Source: Deltaproteobacteria bacterium (lineage in GTDB: Bacteria; Desulfobacterota; DSM-4660; Desulfatiglandales; B25-G16). Taken from it: a DNA stretch of 9,591 nucleotides. Each line of letters begins with the position of its first letter. The first letter of the stretch is position 1. Position numbers and translations under genes: made by a program. The stretch is taken from assembly GCA_018400255.1 (NCBI GenBank), contig JAGYMO010000140.1:1-9591 (forward strand), given 5' to 3'. The notes below the pieces were generated by a model. The model was not told where the DNA came from. It did not search any database and worked only from the letters and a program-made list of their open reading frames with translations. Positions 6,166 to 9,591 of this stretch are shown in pieces.

Positions 6166-7896
6166 CTATAGCTCCTCTGCAAATGTCACCCTGTTTATTT
6201 CCTCAATGGTGGTTTTTCCTTTAAAGACTAAATTTAAGGCCGACTGGCGAAGTGTGCTCATACCTTTTTTCATGGCAGCATCCTTAATTTTGTATGTTTG
6301 TTGTCCGGATACAATTAGTTCTTTTATTTCGTCATCAAGGAGTAAGATTTCCATTATGGATGTTCTTCCTTTAAACCCGGTACCATTGCATTCCTTGCAC
6401 CCTTTCTTTTCAAAAAAGGTCAAGTCCGAATGTGTTTTATTAGGCACGCTCAATTCCTTCAAAAGATCAAGGGAGGGTTTATAAGGGACCTTGCAGTATG
6501 GGCAGAGTACCCTCACAAGCCTTTGTCCCGCAACGCATATGAGAGATGAAACAAGACTGAATCGATCGATTCCCATATGGGCAAATCTTGCAAAGACCTC
6601 AAATACATTATTCGCATGAACCGTTGAAAATACGAGATGCCCTGTTTGAGCTGATTGAATGGCGATTTTTGCTGTTTCCGGATCTCTGATTTCGCCAACC
6701 AATATTTTGTCGGGATCGTGTCGTAGAATAGACCTAAGGCCCTTAGCAAAGGTAAGGCCCTTTTTTTCAGCAACCTGTATTTGCATAACTCCTTCTAATT
6801 GATACTCTACCGGGTCCTCTATGGTTATCACCTTTTCTGTGGTCCTGTTTATTTTGGAAAGGGCAGCATATAATGTTGTGGATTTTCCGCTCCCAGTAGG
6901 GCCTGTAATAAGAATTAGCCCATAAGGTACAGAAACGATCTTGTTCCATGTCTTTAGGTGTTCCGAATTTAACCCAAGGTTTTCTAACTTTAGTCCCTTC
7001 AATTCACTTGCAGTGCTTTCTTTATCTAGTATTCTTATTACAGCGTTTTCTCCCAACACAGTTGGAAGTATGGAAACTCGAAAGTCAATGGATCTGTTGT
7101 TAAGCCATATCTTGAATCTCCCATCCTGAGGAATTCGTGTTTCGGATATATCCAGTTCTGAGATTACCTTAATGCGCGATATTATCTGGGGAAGGTTTTT
7201 AATCTGAATAGGGTCAGTAGCCTGGTGTAGTACACCATCGATTCTATACCTTATAATTACGCCCTCGGAAGTTGCCTCAATATGAATATCGCTGGCACGG
7301 TTCGTTATAGCGTCAAATATCGTCGTATTGATTAACTTAACTACAGGGCTTGATTCATCTGATTCAAGGCTTTCCAGGGAAAGAAGTTCTTCTCCGGTCT
7401 CGGTTTCGCGGACTAATTGCAGGCCAACTTTTTCAGTTGCCTCTTTGAGAAAGTTTATTGATTGTTGTTCCTGGCTCAGTACATTCTTTATACTTCTCTC
7501 TGTAGCTATTACAACATCTATAGGTATGTCATAAAGGATTTCGAGCTCATCATTTATGGCAAAATCAAATGGATCCCTCATAGCTACAATTAATTTTCCA
7601 TCTTCAATTTTCACAGGCGCAACATTATAACTGATAAGTTTGTCAAAAGGTGCTCTTTTTAGCAGTTCTTCATCCCTCTCTTCTTTATCGAGATTTATAT
7701 ATTGCATTCCAAACTGCTCTGCTATTGCCTTTGCAACATCCTCCTCAGAACAGAGCCCCTCCTCTATACAAATATTACCAAGCCTTTGCTTGGTGATCTT
7801 TTTTTTACTCAGCACATAGTCCAGGTCTTTCTGGCTTAAGAGGCCATTTTTGATAAGGATTTCCCCAAGATATTTTCTATGATATTCTTCAGCCAT
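6166..7896 (-). CDS. gspE: GspE/PilB assembly ATPase
   Basis: A 576-residue hexameric secretion ATPase that powers pseudopilus assembly. The N-terminal MshEN/GspE-N domain spans about 1-145 (GEILIKNGLL at 11-20, AIAEQFGMQYINL at 57-69). Then come SPVVKLINTTIFDAI (183-197) and ASDIHIE (201-207), the start of the N2 domain, with RIPQDGR at 254-260. The catalytic core has Walker A GPTGSGKST (332-340), Asp box ITIEDPVEYQLEG (357-369), Walker B ILVGEIRD (398-405) and His box GHLVFSTVHAN (419-429). Four zinc-binding cysteines are present: C465, C468, C500 and C503. All key residues are intact, so it should be active. The N-terminal region could bind cyclic-di-GMP as in MshE, but I did not see enough of that motif to claim it. 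Start ATG at 7896, 49 nt after gspF; the only spaced Shine-Dalgarno candidate (AAAAGG) is about 15 nt away, and a second AAAAGG abuts the ATG. Confidence 0.97.
   Translation of the reverse strand: MAEEYHRKYLGEILIKNGLLSQKDLDYVLSKKKITKQRLGNICIEEGLCSEEDVAKAIAEQFGMQYINLDKEERDEELLKRAPFDKLISYNVAPVKIEDGKLIVAMRDPFDFAINDELEILYDIPIDVVIATERSIKNVLSQEQQSINFLKEATEKVGLQLVRETETGEELLSLESLESDESSPVVKLINTTIFDAITNRASDIHIEATSEGVIIRYRIDGVLHQATDPIQIKNLPQIISRIKVISELDISETRIPQDGRFKIWLNNRSIDFRVSILPTVLGENAVIRILDKESTASELKGLKLENLGLNSEHLKTWNKIVSVPYGLILITGPTGSGKSTTLYAALSKINRTTEKVITIEDPVEYQLEGVMQIQVAEKKGLTFAKGLRSILRHDPDKILVGEIRDPETAKIAIQSAQTGHLVFSTVHANNVFEVFARFAHMGIDRFSLVSSLICVAGQRLVRVLCPYCKVPYKPSLDLLKELSVPNKTHSDLTFFEKKGCKECNGTGFKGRTSIMEILLLDDEIKELIVSGQQTYKIKDAAMKKGMSTLRQSALNLVFKGKTTIEEINRVTFAEEL
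6172..6177 (-). promoter_or_regulatory. Ribosome binding site fixing the GTG start of pilM
   Basis: GAGGAG on the minus strand lies within the last codons of gspE, 6 nt from the GTG at 6165 and 9 nt from the next GTG at 6162. It is the strongest Shine-Dalgarno match in the operon. Confidence 0.7.
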
Positions 7897-7945
7897 CCTT
7901 TTATGTATAGATCCTTTTGTGTAACCTGTTAAATGTGTCTATATG

Positions 7946-9154
7946 TTATATTTTTCCAGCCATTTGGAAGATGGGCAAATACATGCCAATTAGTATAAAC
8001 CCTATGAGCAATCCAATAAAAATCATAAGTGTAGGCTCAATTAAGGTAGTTAAAAAACCTATTTTTGCCTTTAGCTCATTTTCATAATACTCAGTAATTT
8101 CTGGTAAAATAGCTGTCAGCGCCCCGGTAGTTTCTCCTGCACTAATCATTTGAATGGCAGTATCAGGGAATGATCCAGCCTTTTTTAGGGAGTCGGAGAG
8201 TAATTCTCCTTCCTCTACAGCCTTTATTACATTTTTAAATTTTTCTTCTAAATATCGATTTTCAAGTATTGGCAGTACAATTCCAAGAGACTCTATAATA
8301 TTAATGCCTGATTTAATCAGGGTTGATAGGGTCCTGGTTAACTTAGTTAATGAATAATATAAAAATATTTCCCCTAAATGTGGCAAGGAGAGCTTCCAGC
8401 GGTCAATAGTTAAGCTTCCTTTGGTGGTTTTTTTATAATGCCTGAATGCTACAATAAGGGCTATTATTGTAAGGATAATATAAAAAATGTTTTCCTTTAT
8501 ACCTTCTGAAATGAACAGTAAAATATTAGTTGCAGCAGGCATGCCGGTGTCTGCCTTTATATAAATATTAGTAAAGCTAGGAACAACATAGGATAAAAGA
8601 AAAATGACAGTAAAGACTGCAAAGGTAATCAATACTATAGGGTAGAGGGATGCGGATATGATTTTATGCCTCAGCTCATCTGTCTTTGCCAGATAATCTG
8701 TATAGCCTTCAATCGCATCCGGCAGTTTGCCACTTTTCTCACCGGCATAAAGTGACTTTATATAAAGGCCTGAAAATATGTATTCGTATTTGCCAAAGGC
8801 TTCTGATGGGCTCTCACCTGATTCAATGTCCTGCATAACAGTCTTTAAAATTTCCCTAAAATAAGGATCCTCTATTTTTTCAGCAATAATGTGGATACAT
8901 TTTACTACAGGAACGCCGGCACGCAGGAGGACCAGAAATTCCTTATTGAAGCTATAAAAATCTTTATGGCTTAGCTTTTTTTTAAATCTGGTAAATTTCC
9001 CGCTTTTGCGTTCCGGGGTAAGCTTACTTACGCTGAGGATAAAGTACCCTTCTTGCTTAAGTTTTTTTATTAAGATCTCTTTATTCTTACCCTCTATTCT
9101 TTTGATAATTATATTTCCTTTTTTCGTTCCTAATTTGCAATTGAATAAGGCCAT
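7946..9154 (-). CDS. gspF: GspF/PilC polytopic inner-membrane platform protein
   Basis: A 402-residue platform protein of usual length for the family. Two T2SSF domains repeat the same pattern: the first at about 68-192 (EFLVLLRAGVPVVKCIHII, SGLYIKSLYAGEKSGKLPDAI), the second at about 268-395 (LTRTLSTLIKSGINIIESL, TAIQMISAGETTGALTAIL). Membrane helices lie at about 170-192, 222-239 and 369-393, with the family's EPTLMIFIG (373-381) and C-terminal LPIFQMAGKI. It sits in the inner membrane, contacts the ATPase, and transmits its motion to the pilin subunits. It is the first gene of the operon. The ATG at 9154 gives the expected MALFNCKLGTKKG beginning, but no Shine-Dalgarno site precedes it. 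No upstream gene is visible on either strand before the right repeat arm. Confidence 0.95.
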   Translation of the reverse strand: MALFNCKLGTKKGNIIIKRIEGKNKEILIKKLKQEGYFILSVSKLTPERKSGKFTRFKKKLSHKDFYSFNKEFLVLLRAGVPVVKCIHIIAEKIEDPYFREILKTVMQDIESGESPSEAFGKYEYIFSGLYIKSLYAGEKSGKLPDAIEGYTDYLAKTDELRHKIISASLYPIVLITFAVFTVIFLLSYVVPSFTNIYIKADTGMPAATNILLFISEGIKENIFYIILTIIALIVAFRHYKKTTKGSLTIDRWKLSLPHLGEIFLYYSLTKLTRTLSTLIKSGINIIESLGIVLPILENRYLEEKFKNVIKAVEEGELLSDSLKKAGSFPDTAIQMISAGETTGALTAILPEITEYYENELKAKIGFLTTLIEPTLMIFIGLLIGFILIGMYLPIFQMAGKI

Positions 9155-9508
9155 GGTGTATATATAAAAAAATAGTCTTAGTGATCGTGATTGTTTTTTA
9201 AGCGGTAATTCTTTTTATGATGTCCGTTTTTTTAGAAAAAACAGCAAAAATGGTACTCCCAAAATATTTTGTCAGATTTTGCTTCTATTATAACCTCTAA
9301 TGAGTAAAAATGCTATTTAATTTATTTGAGCAAAACACATGCCAAACGTAAGCATGCTTTTTTTAAAGACTCAGGTTGGAGTTCTTAAATAGCAGATGAA
9401 CTTTAGGGATTTAGCTTTGAGGGTGTTTAGAAGGTTGCTGGGCAAAAAACCTGCACGAATTTGTTGTCGTAAATACAGGTAAAGAATAACAGGGATAGAC
9501 AATGAGAT
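9155..9508 (-). promoter_or_regulatory. Upstream region of the operon
   Basis: About 350 non-coding bases between the first gene and the right repeat arm; I see no gene here on either strand. It is very AT-rich near the gene and contains a perfect short AT palindrome (9226-9242, GTTTTTT/AAAAAAC around TAG), plus the -10-like box reported separately. The operon promoter must lie here or beyond the window edge. No riboswitch or recognised operator was found. Confidence 0.5.
9287..9292 (-). promoter_or_regulatory. Candidate -10 box for the operon
   Basis: TATAAT on the minus strand, with GGT directly before it. The hexamer 17 nt upstream (TAGCAT) is a poor -35, and 16- or 18-nt spacing is no better. 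If used, the transcript would begin about 125 nt before gspF. In DNA this AT-rich a perfect hexamer can occur by chance. Confidence 0.3.
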
Positions 9509-9559
9509 TTCGTAAGCGTTCACAGGTTAAAAAGTTTCCCGCTGTAAGCGGGATTCAGG
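9509..9559 (-). repeat. Right arm of 51-bp inverted repeat bracketing the operon
   Basis: Reverse complement of 1-51 with two differences (9545 and 9533). The hairpin is conserved with stem 9537-9543 against 9547-9553; the loop reads GTA on this strand, TAC on the other, versus TTC in the left arm. The outer end is the GATTCAGG side, so the two arms face each other as terminal inverted repeats would. The match cannot be extended beyond 9559 because the left arm starts at the window edge. Confidence 0.9.
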
Positions 9560-9567
9560 GTTGCCTT

Positions 9568-9591
9568 CCTGCCTATGCATTTGCATACAGG
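9568..9591. repeat. Imperfect palindrome outside the right repeat arm
   Basis: TATGCA (9574-9579) and TGCATA (9582-9587) are complementary around a 2-nt loop, and CCTG (9568-9571) pairs with CAGG (9588-9591) with a 2-nt bulge on the left side. It starts 9 bases outside the inverted repeat and reaches the window edge, so it may be truncated. It could be a different dispersed palindromic repeat. Confidence 0.45.

Noticed and set aside
6513..6949. Two minus-strand frames inside gspE in another frame
   Set aside because: They overlap the Walker A, Walker B and His box coding region of an intact ATPase, so they are shadow frames.
9338..9364. Terminator-like CATGC...GCATG hairpin followed by seven T on the plus strand
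   Set aside because: The stem is only 5 bp with a 9-nt loop, and no plus-strand gene precedes it; in the operon's direction the T-run is on the wrong side.
1..9559. CRISPR or tandem-repeat array
   Set aside because: There are only two copies of the repeat, inverted and more than 9 kb apart, with no spacer pattern and no cas genes.

Overview
The window holds one nine-gene operon, all on the minus strand and transcribed from about 9150 down to 245. It encodes an envelope-spanning machine of the type II secretion / type IV pilus superfamily. In transcription order the genes are: polytopic platform protein (GspF/PilC), assembly ATPase (GspE/PilB), PilM-like cytoplasmic actin-fold protein, PilN, PilO, a GspC/PilP-like bitopic connector, a large lipoprotein secretin (GspD/PilQ class), and two tandem GspG-type prepilins. 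Spacing runs from a 14-nt overlap to 51 nt, and two starts are GTG, so the genes almost certainly form one transcript. None of the nine looks broken.

In the expected machine, the ATPase on the cytoplasmic face drives the platform protein. PilM/PilN/PilO and the connector form the inner-membrane and periplasmic alignment complex. The secretin is the outer-membrane pore. The two prepilins build a short pseudopilus. The composition is a hybrid: the alignment complex has type IV pilus architecture, but the pilin-like subunits are GspG-like. No prepilin peptidase, PilT-type retraction ATPase, GspH/I/J/K minor pseudopilins or recognisable substrate is present.

Two features stand out. First, the secretin is a four-part fusion: lipobox, three TPR repeats, secretin, and a C-terminal cohesin-like domain. 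Second, the operon is bracketed by a 51-bp inverted repeat (1-51 and 9509-9559, 49 of 51 positions matching). Each arm carries the same 7-bp-stem hairpin, and the loop differs between arms while the stem is unchanged. This may be the boundary of a mobile or shuffled cassette, or two chance copies of a dispersed repeat. The sequence alone does not decide.

The DNA is AT-rich with Lys/Asn/Ile-rich proteins, from a diderm (the secretin is a lipoprotein with an outer-membrane domain). Secretins with cohesin-like domains next to GspE/PilMNO/GspG genes are, from memory, found in Desulfobacterota, Nitrospirota and Planctomycetota, including low-GC anammox lineages. I cannot place the organism more precisely. 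Non-coding stretches are 52-244 (nothing convincing) and 9155-9508 (upstream region of the operon, one perfect -10 box but no good -35).
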